Origin: Scolanthus callimorphus
Lineage: Eukaryota; Cnidaria; Anthozoa; Actiniaria; Edwardsiidae
NCBI GenBank assembly: GCA_033964015.1
Contig: JAWWUD010000062.1
Location: 186,001-250,000 of the forward strand
DNA length: 64,000 bases
Direction: 5' to 3'
Part shown: positions 11,567-24,625 of the stretch, one piece after another
How the letters are laid out: each line of letters begins with the position of its first letter
How positions within the stretch are numbered: the first letter of the stretch is position 1
The notes under the pieces: model-generated
What the model was told of the DNA's origin: nothing
Seen by the model: only the letters and a program-made list of their open reading frames with translations
Databases searched by the model: none
Program-made: the position numbers and the translations under genes

Positions 11567-11569
11567 TTG

Positions 11570-12290
11570 TCCATATCCTAAAGTCAACGATACTCCTCTT
11601 ATCTTGTTACAAGACGAGGCACTATTCTCCCAAGGTGCCATCCAAGAATCAATACGGAAGGCTGTGGCACAACCAGTTCAACATTTGATTCAACTTATGC
11701 AAATGTAAATCTAGTTTGACACATCCTATTCAACATTATTGAACGGATCGACTTGAAACTGGTTTGTCACACCCCGTAAAACATGCACGTATACGTCACA
11801 ACGACACCTATATCAGCATCATCATCAATGAGATGTTATGATTTGACAGTTGGAAAGCAAATGGCCATCGCAATTAACTAGAGGCGCCAAACGATCGCCA
11901 ACGCTTTGTTTAAGTCTGGTTGGGAGGATACATTTGTGCAATTTCTTACTCACAATCAAAATGAACAATACTAACCTCTCAAATGATTAATCATCACTGA
12001 TCTGAATCGGGTGGCAACAAGACGTAAACACCATTACTGATTTTGTCTATTAGAAGACCTGAAAAATAGATTTCAGTCTTCCAATTGCCCTGCAAACCGG
12101 CATATTTAATTTTTTTTTTGTGCCCCGCGACACAGGAACCCCGCACGCCAAAAAAAATATATCAAACATCCGAGAAAAAAAAGCGCTCGAGAGCCAGCGC
12201 GCAGGCTAATCTTCCTCGAGCCCATGATCTCCACAATAACGGTGCAACGCTTAATTGCATTTTCAACTGAGATATTCCACACAAAAATTC
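11570..12290. other. No gene seen
   Basis: Unremarkable AT-rich sequence between two MITEs. A frame at 12085-12270 is lysine-rich low complexity and not persuasive. Confidence 0.35.
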
Positions 12291-12293
12291 AAA

Positions 12294-12624
12294 TACAGTA
12301 ATGAGTAAAAACCTGCGTATAACTTGGATGTTTTAATTTAGCCTAAACAGGTAATTTGAGGAATTATTTGAATGGTAAACACAATAGACATTCAAAATAC
12401 CAGGTAGTACTTATGTTATGTCTAGTTTATTTTACGTAAAGATGATGATCTTACTGTAATTCAGCAGTTTCTATACCAATACACCTTCTACAGGAACTCC
12501 ACTGATAAGAACCTAACTAAACATTTTAGCCTTAATAGGGTCTTATGTGGAGGGGGCTTAAAATGAAAATTTTAGCCTAACAGGTTCTTAAAACCCATGT
12601 TCTTATACGCGGGTTTTTACTGTA
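12294..12624. mobile_element. MITE, TACAGTA ends
   Basis: The left end TACAGTA, then TAAAAACCTGCGTATAA, is inverted at the right as TTATACGCGGGTTTTTAC followed by TGTA. Subterminal copies of CCTAACAGGTTCTTA recur inside. No coding capacity. Confidence 0.5.
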
Positions 12625-13509
12625 TCATTTCCTCCTTTTCTACCTCGTTCGTCTTTTTATTTATTTCCAGTGATCAAAAGTCGAAATGCTATTGTGTATT
12701 CAACTAGTTACTACAAATTTTTAACTGATTATTTTGACAATATTAAAGTGAGCAACGTGAAGTAATGCTGTTCTTTTTTACAAACACCAAATGGATTGGT
12801 TCCAACTTCTGTACAAGGCATAAAATGGTACTTGCTAGACAAGGAAATATGGAGGAGCTCATAACAAAGAACATATCAACAAAGACTGGAGGGATAACAG
12901 AAAATAAAAAAATTAGTTTCTCAAACGTGTGATTTTCAGCCCCTCCCCCTTCCCAGCCCCTCCCTCTCCAAAGGTTGTGTTCTAATCAGGAGACAACCAA
13001 GACATTCTGGACAGGCTTCGAGTGGTTAGGAAGAGGTGATGCCACTCATGTAGATTTTGGTGAATTTCAGTTGTTGTTCGGAGGGTAGGCTCGACCCAGC
13101 CCCCATACTCTCACTTCACTCGTACCCTACCACAGGATACCCACTACAAACATCAGGGAATAGAGTGGGGTGTGATGGCTTCATGTCTGTACTGGGCAAG
13201 GAGTGAACTCCAAGTATTTATGTCAAACTTTATATAAGTCTTTATTATTATGATCCATATCACATCACCCCCAAATGAGATGGGTTGTTTATAATAGCAT
13301 CAATACAATATACAATATCTCTGACAATATGCAATACACTTATGGCATTATTCATGGTTTCCAAACTTGACTACCAAACCACAGGTGACCCAGTATTTGT
13401 CTCTAAGAACCCTACAGTGTTTGTATGGGAAATTAATCATCATAATTTTTCTCCCTCCACTGCTTCAGTAGGAGGGTGCCTAGCATTTGGCTAGCTGTGG
13501 CAGGAACTG
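12625..13509. other. No gene seen
   Basis: No supported exon or repeat beyond short pyrimidine-rich patches. Confidence 0.35.
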
Positions 13510-13671
13510 TTATACACTTAATGACTGCTCCCGAGGGAAACATCCGGAAACATCAGTTTTATTTCCAGAGAATCTCGATGTTTCCCGAGACGAAGTAGAG
13601 GGAAACATAGAGATTCGAGGGTAACAAAACTGATGTTTCCCGAGGGAGTAGTCATTCAGTGTTTTGTTATA
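13510..13671. repeat. Foldback repeat (CTCCCGAGGGAAACAT arms)
   Basis: Arms of about 27 bp, TTAATGACTGCTCCCGAGGG and its inverted partner, face each other across 85 bp. They continue outward weakly to GTTATA and TATAAC-like ends. A second small hairpin with CAATATTCCCC arms lies just downstream at about 13903-13955. Confidence 0.55.
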
Positions 13672-14822
13672 TGGCAGAAAATATACTGCAATTATTAAGT
13701 CAAAACAAAGGTATTTCAAGAATGAAAAGAGAAGTTACAAAGTTTGCACGTGACTGCATCATGTAAAGGAAAAACACTCATAAACAACACAATTTTGTTG
13801 CATTAGCAAAAACTTATCAAAATTAGCAAAGGTTTTTAAAAAGACTCGTGTGTTTAAAATAAACTTTCTCTTTTTTCCCTCTCTCAAACGCGACAGGCGA
13901 AAGCAATATTCCCCGACCAGTCAATTTTTCGAAATATTGACTGATTGGGGAATATTTGATTTGTACTTCACCACGTGACCTTGATTTAGCCAATAAGAGC
14001 GTGTGCTCGGTTGGAGTGAGCATTCGCTATATAACAATCTTTGATATTTGTTTTGAGAGAATGTATGCAGTGATTTGTCCAGAAAATTGTAAGAAATATT
14101 TCAGAAAAATATATGCTGTTAGTTGATATTGTCAATAATTGATTGCATGGCGTTTCAAGAAATTAGCTCAACTTCACGCTTGCATGCAAATGACCTTTAT
14201 GTAGTTTATATTTATATAGTAGATAAATACTAAGCCTGGGTCACCTGTGACCAAACTGGAGCAAAAATATAAAACCAAAAACAATATTAGAGAATTAAAT
14301 TCCAAAAATCACTCAGTCTGAGTCCCTATGGAAGTATTATAAAAAGAAATTTGCCTGCCATAAATTTGCACATTATACAAATTATGTTGAAACATTTAGA
14401 GGGATAAAAATGCATAGCTGTCAACTCACCCGCATTAGCAGGTGTCACCAGATTTTGAAGCCTGTCACCTGTATGCCTCTTGTGGACATTTTCCTACATT
14501 TACTGTATTTCACCCCCAATTTGCCCCTGACCCGCATTGTCACTCTTGGGGATTTTTCATACATTTTCTGTATTATCTACCACATGAGGGAGAATCTCAA
14601 GATTACTGACAAAGTTGGGTTGACAGGTATGAAAATAACACCAAACAAAATTGTATCTCAGTCAGTAGATTATTACAGAAGAAACATTGAAGGGTTTGCC
14701 CATTGTTCACAGTAACTTATAGCCATAGTAATTATAAATTTTTCTTTACATTTTTACCATTCCTAAGAAGCAGAGTAGAAGTCATTATCTATTGGTTTTC
14801 TGATGTGCCCACAAGATGGCCC
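13672..14822. other. Intergenic, 3' side of PEX11
   Basis: Holds the small CAATATTCCCC hairpin near 13903-13955 and probably the PEX11 3' untranslated region. The 101-codon frame at 14410-14715 has no protein-like signature. Confidence 0.35.
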
Positions 14823-15639
14823 TCAAGAAGGCTTGAGTTTCAGATGTGGGTACCATATTGGAACTGCACCAGCAATGGAAGACGTAAGTCCAAGCAAACC
14901 TGCTATTCCTGTATTCAGTTCAATAATCCCCATCACATTATAGGGGAGCAGGAAATCTGCCACATTCTTCACAGCATCAAGGAGAACTTCAGGCTTTTGC
15001 ATGACTCTCTCCATCACTGTTGTTTTCTTGGACCTGCTTTCTCCTCCTTCACTTTTCTCCTTGCATCCTTGAATAATGTTGTGGAGATCATAAAGGTTTC
15101 GGAGAACACCAAAAACCAGCGCTAGTGCCCAGAACCTAGACTGATATCTTGACCATGCCTTAGCATCAGACTTATACAGACCAAGCCTAGCAGCCCATGT
15201 GACATGATCAATCAGATAATAGATGATGTAGGTCATACGGCGACAGATGATAAGTACACGTAGAACATTGTCATGACGGATCTCAGTTGCTCTGATCAGG
15301 CCAACAAGCATGTCCAGGCTTTTACCAAGTCTGAAAACTATGGAATATAAATAATTGAGAATGTTAATGTTTGGGTGCTGAATGTTAGTTTGTTACAAAG
15401 GTCTAAAACAAGAACTAAAGGTTGTATATTAGAGTAGCACCAAGCCAATCATCAAACAAGGGTAACATTGCAATATCTGACTTTTGTTTAACCATGGAAA
15501 TCAAAGTCCACAAACATATTTACGTTTTCTTGATGTGCTGGCATGCTTGTCCAAGGCTTTGGCTCTTGTGGCCCAATCCATCTTGTTGGCATGCTCTTGT
15601 AAAATATACCCAGTCAGCCGAGAGGCATACTGGATGGTT
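14823..15639 (-). CDS. PEX11: Peroxisomal membrane protein PEX11 (first exon not found)
   Basis: Two exons join in phase. One is 15639-15524, beginning after TTTGGTAG and reading TIQYASRLTGYILQ. The other is 15337-14823, beginning after ATTCCATAG and running to the stop. The last exon contains YLIDHVTWAARLG in the middle. It ends with LLDAVKNVADFLLPY and GIAGLLGLTSSI followed by YPHLKLKPS. This is the C-terminal hallmark of PEX11-beta type proteins, which also end in a YPWLRLKP-like motif. PEX11 bends and elongates the peroxisomal membrane during division. The C-terminal hydrophobic segment at about residues 175-200 of the visible part is the conserved membrane anchor. About 210 residues are visible against about 250 in relatives, so only a short first exon, ending in phase 2, is missing from 15640-17000. 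Confidence 0.85.
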
Positions 15640-17063
15640 CTACCAAACAATAAAAAAAATATTGTTTTCAGTGAAGCTCTACTGTAACACAATTCGAACT
15701 TTTAACATTTCTGTCAAGTGTTTCATATTTTCTGTCCAGCCAAAAACTATGGTAACAAGCAAGTCTTGCTATAAAATGCTGATATTCAGAGACATGTGAT
15801 TCTTGATGTTCTGTTTTCTGATTCTTGATTTCTCATCTTTGGCTCCCCATTTTCTGATCACTCTGGCCGTTTTCACACTAGTGACAGATAATTTGTCCAC
15901 CCGACTTAGGGCAATGACAGAGGAGGATGTACTAGTATCCCACAATTCCCTGCGCGCTTCTGCTAGCTTAGATTTCGCAGTTCGATGTCGTCCTCGGGTC
16001 TCTTCAACACTGCCTGACTTTGTTTTCCTCTGAAGCAGTAGAAGCGCGAATTTAAAAGGTAAGAAACGTGAATTTCGTATGTTTGCTTATAAACCTTCCC
16101 TTCTGCCAGAAAAAAATATTCGATTTTGTACATTATTGGCCTGATATCACGATTCTTTGATCGAACGTCTGTTTACATCTTCGCCGACGGGTCGGAATTA
16201 AATAGACACACAAAACTGAATTGTGTAGCCTAGTAATTGAGTACTTTTAAGGTTTGACTTCGCTGGACTATTGAACAGATATCAATAAAACTAAAAACCA
16301 AAAAAGTCCCCAAAAGTCCCCACGATTTATAGGTTTTTGACGACTTCGAAGTTGCCGTGATTATTTACTCGCAAGACGCAAAGTGCGAGAATTTGGTGAC
16401 CACACGCACAAAACTGATGCCACAAATTTACCACTAAATGTTTAGAAAAACTCTTGATTTTTATGTTTCAAGTACCAACGATGCTCACAATACCTCTGAT
16501 TTGATTTTCAGGCTATGAACGAAGCTACAGTACATGCCGGTAGCATCAAAACATGCAGGATAACGACTCCGGTAGCGAGAACACCGAAATGACCCCGGGT
16601 CAAATATTGTGAAAATCAGTTCAGGCGCAAACAACAAACATTTGTAACAGTGTTGCTTGCGAAATAAAGCAATTCAAGAAAGAATATGGAATTTGTTATT
16701 GTCTGAGCCAGGCCGAAAATAATATAGATATTGTAAAGTCGTTAGTTGCCCCTGTTTTATTCAGTCATTCGGATTTATCGAGTTGACTTTTTGTGTGTTA
16801 AAGTTTTGCGTTAGTGGGGATAAACGATATTAGCGGACGTATCTCGAAAGAATAAAAATATTACTTAAAACTTTTTGTGCCCATATATGGTGCGTAGTAA
16901 TACTACGATTACTACCATTCCTACGAAACACGTGACCATTACTACCAAAGCTCTAAGGCTTGGTTACGAAGTGATCTCGAGGTGACAGCTTTTTGCGAGA
17001 GCGAAGCGAAGGCAACAAGGACTTGAAAATTCTACTTCAACTTGCACTGCAACTATAACTATT
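15640..17063. other. Intergenic between divergent PEX11 and the repeat-protein gene
   Basis: This should contain PEX11 exon 1 and both promoters. I looked on the minus strand for an exon ending in a phase-2 donor and coding a G-R-D-K-like end and did not find one. A minus-strand open frame covers 15803-16033 but does not read like PEX11. An E-box-like CACGTG lies at about 16930. Confidence 0.4.
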
Positions 17064-20000
17064 ATGGCTTCTACATCTTCAAGTTTACATGATGTAAGTA
17101 CTTAACTGCAATATTCTACTTTTTAGAGATTGCTCACCGAGTATTCTGGCCAAATTCAAGGAGGTTTTATTGTTGCTATGAGATGATAGTTCTTTTCGAC
17201 CAGAAGCACTTTGTAAAACATTCAATTCTTTTCCTTAAAAGTGCATGGCCAACCTACTGATCCTAAACTTTAAGTTGATATACGTTTCGTTGGATTTCAG
17301 TCCGAAATGAGTGCGTGATTACTAGAAATCGAACGAAATCAATAAGAAAGCCAAACTTCCTTTGGCTTTTTAAAAGTGCACAGCAAAACTTAAGCTTTTA
17401 GTTGGATTTTGACCAAAAAGGAGTGCGTTATTTTAGAGTGCGTTATGATGCACAGAGATTACAAGTGTGGAGTAGTTTTTATAGATTTTCTATTTCATTT
17501 ACGATAACGGGCTTGAAATAGTCCAGTTTCATGTTCTCCACTTCACGGCAGATAACTTAAATACAATACACTTTCAAGTCGCAGAAGTGTGACTGTCAGA
17601 CAAGAAACTGATAAAGCTTGAATCAGGTCGGCTTGAATTTCGGCCGGCTTTTCACACAGCATTCAATTTTCCACTTAATCCATGTAAATTAGCAGCCTTG
17701 TGCATAACCCACAAATTGACATGCTATCATGAATAAGACACGAAAATCTTCATTCAGCGAACCAAATCAATCTTTCGGCGAGTTAAAACCTTGTATCATC
17801 TTCGGTTGCCCTTGACTATGCGTCCTGCCAAACTTCTTCTAAAAATTAACCAATCAGAGTGTGCATTATATCGTAGCTATGTTATATTCACAACTTTTTC
17901 TGCTTGAAATTAAGGACTGACATTGATGGAATTAGCCATGGAATTAGCCCTTTTATTCAACAAACCTGGTGCGGGTTGTTCAAAGGTAGATTAAATTTAA
18001 ACCAGGTTTAGTTCTGAACAAAACCATCGACTCACCATGGTAATTAGTCTTGGATTAGTGCTACTTTCTACTACCACTTTCGTGCAACTGGACCCAGGAC
18101 TGTTATTTTGAGTATTCCTGGTAAACTTAAATGTATTTTTGGTGATTAGAACGAATTATTTTTTGACAGGTGGTACAAAAATTAAGCGTGCGAGTGCCCC
18201 TTTAAAGAGCCAGGTACCATTTTGAGAGCATAGCATACTAAGTCATAGAAAGTATCCATTTCCATCGACTGATTAATAGAATATAAAGCTTTTCTCTCAA
18301 TTGAAATTGAATTTTGTAAATCAAATCTGAAACTTTGTTTTTAGATGTTGATTAAGAACTTTCTACATGTTTCCTCTCTTAATATTGAACGAAAATATTA
18401 ACAAAGGAGTGGCCGAGACTGGCCCTTATATAAATAACAGCCAATGGTTGTCTAGGGTCATTGCTGCCTAAGGGTTGTTAAATGACCTTTTAACTGTTAA
18501 ATAAGTACAAATCTATAGTGTTTTTATCTTTAATCAAGAGGATGAAATTGGATTGTGATTTGAATTATTTGCTTGTCAGGGAAGCCTGTGAGTGCCCCTT
18601 TAAGGGCTGCTTGGCCCTATTTAAAAGTCTTATTTTGAATCTGAGCTGTCACCCTAGAAGAGGATACTAGTGGAAACTAATGTTCAAAAAAATCAAATTT
18701 GAAACTTGAAATGCTATCGCACTTTGTTACTCAGGACAGACAAGCTCTTGCTATAGAGCATGTAGATGATATTGAAGTTATTCAAGAAGAGAATGTGGTA
18801 AGTACCATTTACTTAAAAATTGTTCAGGCCTAAAGGTGGTGGAAATTGACATCAAGATCTACAGCACCATGCAGCCATCCTACCTATGGTAATGGACAAA
18901 AGTATAGTGAGTCTTTGAGCATTAGAGGTGGATTTGGAAGGGGTAAAATCATAGAATGGACTTTAACACAATAAGACTCTATAAATATCTGAAAAGATAA
19001 GTAAATATGTTAGACTATTGCTAAAAGATACCTCCTACTGTCCTCCATGTTTGATATCCATCACACAAATATTATAAACTTATATTTACAGAAAATACGC
19101 TGCCCTTGGACTTTTCGCGGAGTAAATACTGTATCTCACATTGTACTTATCAGGACAGACAAGCTTCTACTAATGAGCATTTAGGAACGGAGGAGAATTT
19201 GGAAGAGAGTGCACTGGTAAGCATGTGATATCTTAATAACTGAGTTGCCACCTCTTGTACACTACACTTTCAAATGAAACTCAAAAACAGTTACTACCGA
19301 AACAGGTAGAGCATTTATTCGGCTCGAGAAAAAACGCTCGTTTCCAGACAAAACGTTGGCGAGTCTGATTGCAGAGTCTGATTGGGAAGTAACACACTGA
19401 TTTCTATTTCTTACCTCATAAATTTAGTAGAAAACACGAGCAGATGGCTTTTTTTTGTTTTAAGTTTGAAAATTTTCCAAATTAAAATATTTTAGTTGCA
19501 CGCATCAGTAAAGGAATTCAAATTACATCGTGAATGTTTTTGTCTGGAAACGAGTGTTTTTTCTCGAGCCGAATAAATGCTCTACCTGTTTCGGTAGTAT
19601 CAAAACTTTATAACATAAGAAACTCTATTTTGGACAATGCTTACATTTTGTTTTACCTTGGTGAGTTCCTTCATAATTTCTTGCCAACATCAAGAGGAAA
19701 TTTAAATCTGAATCTTGTCATGCCTTCTTTTCAATTCTATAGCATTGTGGGTTATTTTTGAGTTCTTGATGTGTCACCTGAGTCTTGAAAGGCCAGCAGA
19801 AAACTATATTAGAATGGTTAAAATTATTGTCAGAAAGTTAGAAGATAGGAAAGGACAGTTTTTTTAAATCTCCTATTTTCAACTTTGTTGGCTGGTGAGT
19901 TCTTGAGTAAACATGCTTGAAATGGGTGATTATCTGTATAGGAACCTAGCTATCACACTAGGTTGAGTCAAGCAGATTAGCTAAGGTATTGAAGTTTACA

Positions 20001-20592
20001 AGGTACTAAAGTTTACACATATCTATCAAGTAATTGATAGTGAGCTACGAAAACGCTAGCGCTAAATTTTCTAAAAGTATGCAAGTGGGTTTCTCAGGCC
20101 CTATAATTCCTATATTTTTTAGATTCTCCTATGTTTCTCCTATATTTTCCTATATTGTCTTGAAATGTCCCAAATTTCTTATATTTTGGATATTTTTCAA
20201 AAAACATGTACCCTTTCTTGAAAAAGATTGAAAGTCGAATTTTGGCAATGAGATTTGCAACCTGCATATCAAAGTTCCCTTAAACATGCGATAATTTCAA
20301 ATGCTGGACTCTAAATTTTTGGTGCGCCTTGCGTTTTTTTTTTTATATGTCGTGCCCCCAAGTTTTTGGACACGCACTGCCTTGTGTTTTTTATATGTCG
20401 TGCCCCAGTTTTTGGAGGCTTGGATGCTATGGCCCTGTAACTACTAAAGTGTAAAAAGCGAGACCAGAAGTTACATGCAAGCTTGAAGGCATGGTTTCTA
20501 CTAAATTAATTAGACTACTTGTTCTTGTTTTCTCTGAGTCAAATAGTCATCTCAGGGCTACATGCCTCATTATTATATATTATTATTGTATA

Positions 20593-20626
<34 letters not shown>

Positions 20627-23381
20627 TGACTCATAGCAAACTGGATTCATATAATTGGTAAATAGTTAACTGTTGTTTGCAGGAATCATCTTTATCAGAG
20701 TCAAGTCTCTCTGAATATGAAAGCAGCAGCAGTGACGATGAAACTGAACATGTAGGTGTTACACAATACCACAATACCAACAGTATAACTGTTTCCTTTT
20801 TGTTTCAGAAATTGGAAACACAAGTTTTCTTTAGAAATTTACTTACTTGGTCCTGATTTCCTAATCCAGTTGTAAGGATAGGAAGGGTGATGTTGTAAGG
20901 ATAGTTAGGATATTTAATTACAGTTTATGTGAAGCATTTTTCACACTTAAATCCAGAGAAAAGAATAGTAGCTGTGACTGTCACCAAGAGGGAATGTGTG
21001 TGTGTGTGTTGGTGTTAGGGGGGGGGGGGTGTTATTGACTTCCTTGACTGTATCTCTCTTTTGCTTATTTCTTTATCTTTCTATGCTTAATGTTCAAGTA
21101 GCAATTGCCAAATTCAGTTAACATTAATCTCTCTTTACTGATTTTATAGGTATCAGATCTTGCCAAATCTTTGGATACCCTATTGTTAGATGAAAGGGTG
21201 AACGAGATCCTTTCAGAGAGGTTGCCAATTACAAAAATATCAGGTAAATATAGATGTATTACCTTTGTGTTGGTGTGTGACTGAGCGAAAACAAAGCCAA
21301 GGGGAGTATAGGCAGCTGTGCTTTGTGCATAGGCTAGTTTGTTTGATTTTAGTGGCTTCAATGAAAAATAATCCTTTTTTTCTTATCTGCTGCTCTGTTG
21401 TTGTGCTGCTCTGTTGTTGCCAAATCAGCTTAGTTTTATTATTAAACTTCACACATTTTTAACTTCACATCCTTGCCTCCAACCCTCAAGAAGCACCAAA
21501 GCAACGAAATTCCTTTCTTTCATTGAACAATACATGCTATTATGTAATAATGTTCTGTATATTTGTTTTTTTTTTTCTTGCAAAGAAAATGCAGATAGCC
21601 TTGCAGCCCTACTTCATAATGGAGCACCAGTGATGGCACTAGCTACAGCAGCAGAAGCAAATCCAGTGAATTTCATTATTGATTCCCTTCAGTCAGTCTC
21701 TAGCCAGATAGAAAGTTTTACAACAGCTGGAGGGGAAAAATCACTCTTACATGTTGCAAGGCAAATGTCTTACTGGTCCTCTGTATTTGTGTCAATGTTA
21801 AGGGGTGGCACTGTGTGCAATGCAAGTTCCTTGTCGTCAGAAGCTGCAACCACTCCTACCCCATCTGTTTTATCATCCTCATCTGTTATGTCTGTTGCCT
21901 CATCTGTCTTGTCATCTGCTCATGTACCACCAGTTGCTGTTGCCACACCAGCCCCATTGCGCATGCCCACTGCTACATCTGTCTTGTCATCTGCTCATGT
22001 ACCACCAGTTGCTGTTGCCACACCAGCCCCATTGCGCATGCCCACTGCTACATCTGTCTTGTCATCTGGTCATGTACCACCAGTTGCTGTTGCCACACCA
22101 GCCCCATTGCGCATGCCCACTGCTACATCTGTCTTGTCATCTGCTACATCTGTCTTGTCATCTGCTCATGTACCACCAGTTGCTGTTGCCATACCAGCCC
22201 CATTGCGCATGCCCACTGCTACATCTGTCTTGTCATCTGCTCATGTACCACCAGTTGCTGTTGCCACACCAGCCCCATTGCGCATGCCCACTGCTACATC
22301 TGTCTTGTCATCTGCTCATGTACCACCAGTTGCTGTTGCCACACCAGCCCCATTGTTCATGCCCACTGCTACATCTGTCTTGTCATCTGCTCATGTACCA
22401 CCAGTTGCTGTTGCCACACCAGCCCCATTGTGCATGCCCACTGCTACATCTGTCTTGTCATCTGCTCATGTATCACCAGTTGCTGTTGCCACTCCAGCCC
22501 CATTGTTCATGCCCACTGCTTCATCTGCTCATGTACCACCAGTTGCTGTTGCCTCTCCCCCATTGCGCATGCCCACTGTTTCATCTGTCTTGACATCTGC
22601 TCATGTACCACCAGTTGCTGTTGCCACACCAGCCCCATTGTTCATGCCCACTGCTTCATCTGCTCATGTACCACCAGTTGCTGTTGCCACTCCAGCCCCA
22701 TTGTTCATGCCCACTGCTTCATCTGCTCATGTACCACCAGTTGCTGTTGCCACTCCAGCCACATTGTTTATGCCCACTGCTTCATCTGCTCATGTACCAC
22801 CAGTTGCTGTTGCCACTCCCCCATTGCGCATGCCCACTGTTTCATCTGTCTTGTCATCTGTCTTGTCATCTGCTCATGTACCACCAGTTGCTGTTGCCAC
22901 TCCAGCCCCATTTTGCATGCCTACTGTTTCATCTCTCTTGCCTTCTGCTCATGTACCACCAGTAGCCACTCCTGTCCGATTCTGTATGTCCGCTGCTCCA
23001 TCTGGTGTGCCGTCTGCTGGTGTATCAACTGTTCTACCAGACAAGGATACATATAGTGTTTTTGCGAGATATAGAAAGAACCTTACTTACGAGTGTTGGC
23101 TGGAAGCTCTTAAAATTCCCTCGCCAATAGAAAACCTGGCTGATGTAAAGAGTATTTGGGAAGTGGGGTGTGTCAATTGCCCCCCACTCTCCTTGTGGAC
23201 CTCGAAAATGCGGACCCATAAGAAAAGAACAGGCAGTACTTGTTCCTCCCTGTATAGCCAGCGAAAGGCCATTTACAAACTTATGGAGAACAATGATTTC
23301 AACGAGGAAACAATCGCTCAGAAATATGGCACAATCAAGCCGGGAAGACTTTACAAAAACATTAAATCTAAGCAAAAATAG
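17064..23381 (+). CDS. Six-exon gene: acidic N-terminus, 25-residue repeat, GCR1_C-like C-terminus
   Basis: The exons are 17064-17093, 18735-18797, 19154-19216, 20683-20751, 21150-21243 and 21586-23381. All have GT-AG borders and matching phases, for a predicted 704 residues. Exons 2 and 3 are both 63 bp, phase 0, and start DRQA, so they are a duplicated exon pair. Exon 4 is a Ser/Glu/Asp-rich acidic segment. Exon 6 starts ENADSLAALLHNG and contains about 15 copies of a Pro/Val/Ala-rich unit, SAHVPPVAVATPAPLRMPTA plus TSVLS (about residues 215-575). It ends in a compact 110-residue domain with WLEALKIPSP, LADVKSIWEVG, SSLYSQRKAIYKLME and IAQKYG. That tail faintly resembles the GCR1_C DNA-binding domain of fungal activators and Cryptons. 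With the acidic patches it suggests a nuclear DNA-binding protein, which is an inference. Confidence 0.7.
19294..19597. mobile_element. Mariner-type MITE in intron 3 of the repeat-protein gene
   Basis: The terminal inverted repeats, beginning CTACCGAAACAGGTAGAGCA, run about 55 bp with a single mismatch. A TA lies on both sides (19292-19293 and 19598-19599), as expected of Tc1/mariner-class elements. No ORF. Confidence 0.75.
20569..20628. repeat. ATT/AT microsatellite
   Basis: A run of ATT and TAT units in intron 4 of the repeat-protein gene, about 60 bp. Confidence 0.9.
21911..22993 (+). repeat. 75-bp coding minisatellite (25-residue protein repeat)
   Basis: Units of 75 bp, with shorter 48-60-bp variants in the second half, repeat about 15 times inside exon 6. 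Several early copies are nearly identical at the DNA level, which suggests recent unequal exchange. Because 75 is divisible by three and the units lack stops in all plus frames, the other two plus frames are also open through the array. Confidence 0.9.
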
Positions 23382-24324
23382 TGGTCTGTTGTGAATGCTG
23401 CATTCTACTAACAGCGAAGTGTAGCCAGAAAGTGACAAATGACCAGTCAGAATACTTGTTTGGCTATTCAAAGTGACTTACTAGTGTGATACGACTTAAA
23501 CAATTCTCCCTCATCGACCTTCGGCCTCAACGGGGCTCATTGATAAGCTAAAATATATATTTTAAATCCCCTTTTCTTAAGAACCTGCTACAGTGCGACC
23601 ACTCTAACCATGTCCACCAAGCAAATTCCTTAAAGATTAGTGAATCGCGATCGAGGATCCAAACAAGAGGCAACACAAATATTTCTAATTTTAGTGAAAA
23701 CGCTCGATGTTTTAATTACGTAAATAGATATAAGAATAGGTGAAGAAGCGTGTTTACACGAAAATGTATCTCCCAATAATGAAAACATGAACAGAAATAT
23801 GTCTGTAAAATTGTTGACGATTTGTTTGGGTGGCCTTGGTTGGTGCAGCTGCACCGTACGCCCAAAGTTTTTAATAGTTTATTAGTACAAAAAAGGCACA
23901 GAAGAATATTAAACAACAGTTTTGGTCTAGGTTGCCGTCAGTAAGATTTCAAGAATTAGTTAAAATGAAAGCCTCTTGTTTTTGGCACAACTTGACCCCC
24001 CCCCCCCCCCCCCCCCCTATCGAGGAACTTGTTATCTCCACAGGGGGTGTTGCTTTTGACCCTTTTATAAAGATATTATTCTAATGTACATGGCTTTTAT
24101 TATTCAATTTTATTGTATATGTGAAATACTGTAAATTAGCTCGTGTGTCGCTGACTCCGTCTGTAACAACACACCGTATCAACATAATTAAACATCTATT
24201 TTATTGTAGAGTTCAAGAGAGGAATGTGTTCTTTAATGTTGTGACTGTTTCTCTTTTATTTTTCAAACTCAGATAAGCCGTGTACTGAGATTACTCAAAA
24301 TGTGGCCCATTTCGAGAGCCAAAT
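23382..24324. other. 3' side of the repeat-protein gene
   Basis: Probable 3' untranslated region, then AT-rich sequence. Contains a 22-base C run at 23996-24017. No further exon recognised. Confidence 0.4.
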
Positions 24325-24625
24325 AATAGCCGTTTCACACTGGACGGAAAACTCGTCTTATTGTGAAGCCGGACGAGACGGGAAATCGTCTGAATTCATT
24401 AGACGTAAAACTCGTCAGACGAAAAATGTGTTTTCCGTCTTCTAGTGTGAATACGGCTAATAGACGTACACTAGAGGACGGAAAACTCGTCATGACGGGC
24501 CTTACGTCTGACGAGTTTTCCGTCTGATATGAATTCAGACGATTTCCCTTCAAAAATTCGTCTCGTCCTAGTTTCACACTAAGATTTCCCGTTAAAAATC
24601 CGTCTTGTCCCGGTTTCACACTAAG
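24325..24625. mobile_element. MITE cluster with CACACTAG/GACGGAAAACTCGTC motifs
   Basis: The inverted ends TAGCCGTTTCACACT and AGTGTGAATACGGCTA enclose 24327-24463, and further inverted GACGAGTTTTCCGTC copies extend to about 24625. The same motifs build the element at 48909-49157, so this is one family with at least two insertions here. Confidence 0.55.

Noticed and set aside
14410..14715. 101-codon plus-strand ORF
   Set aside because: No domain, no splice context, and not paired with any neighbouring exon.
21805..23056. Two long ORFs (262 and 413 codons) overlapping the repeat region on the plus strand
   Set aside because: They are the other two frames of the 75-bp coding minisatellite. 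The true frame is fixed by the flanking exons and by the conserved C-terminal domain.
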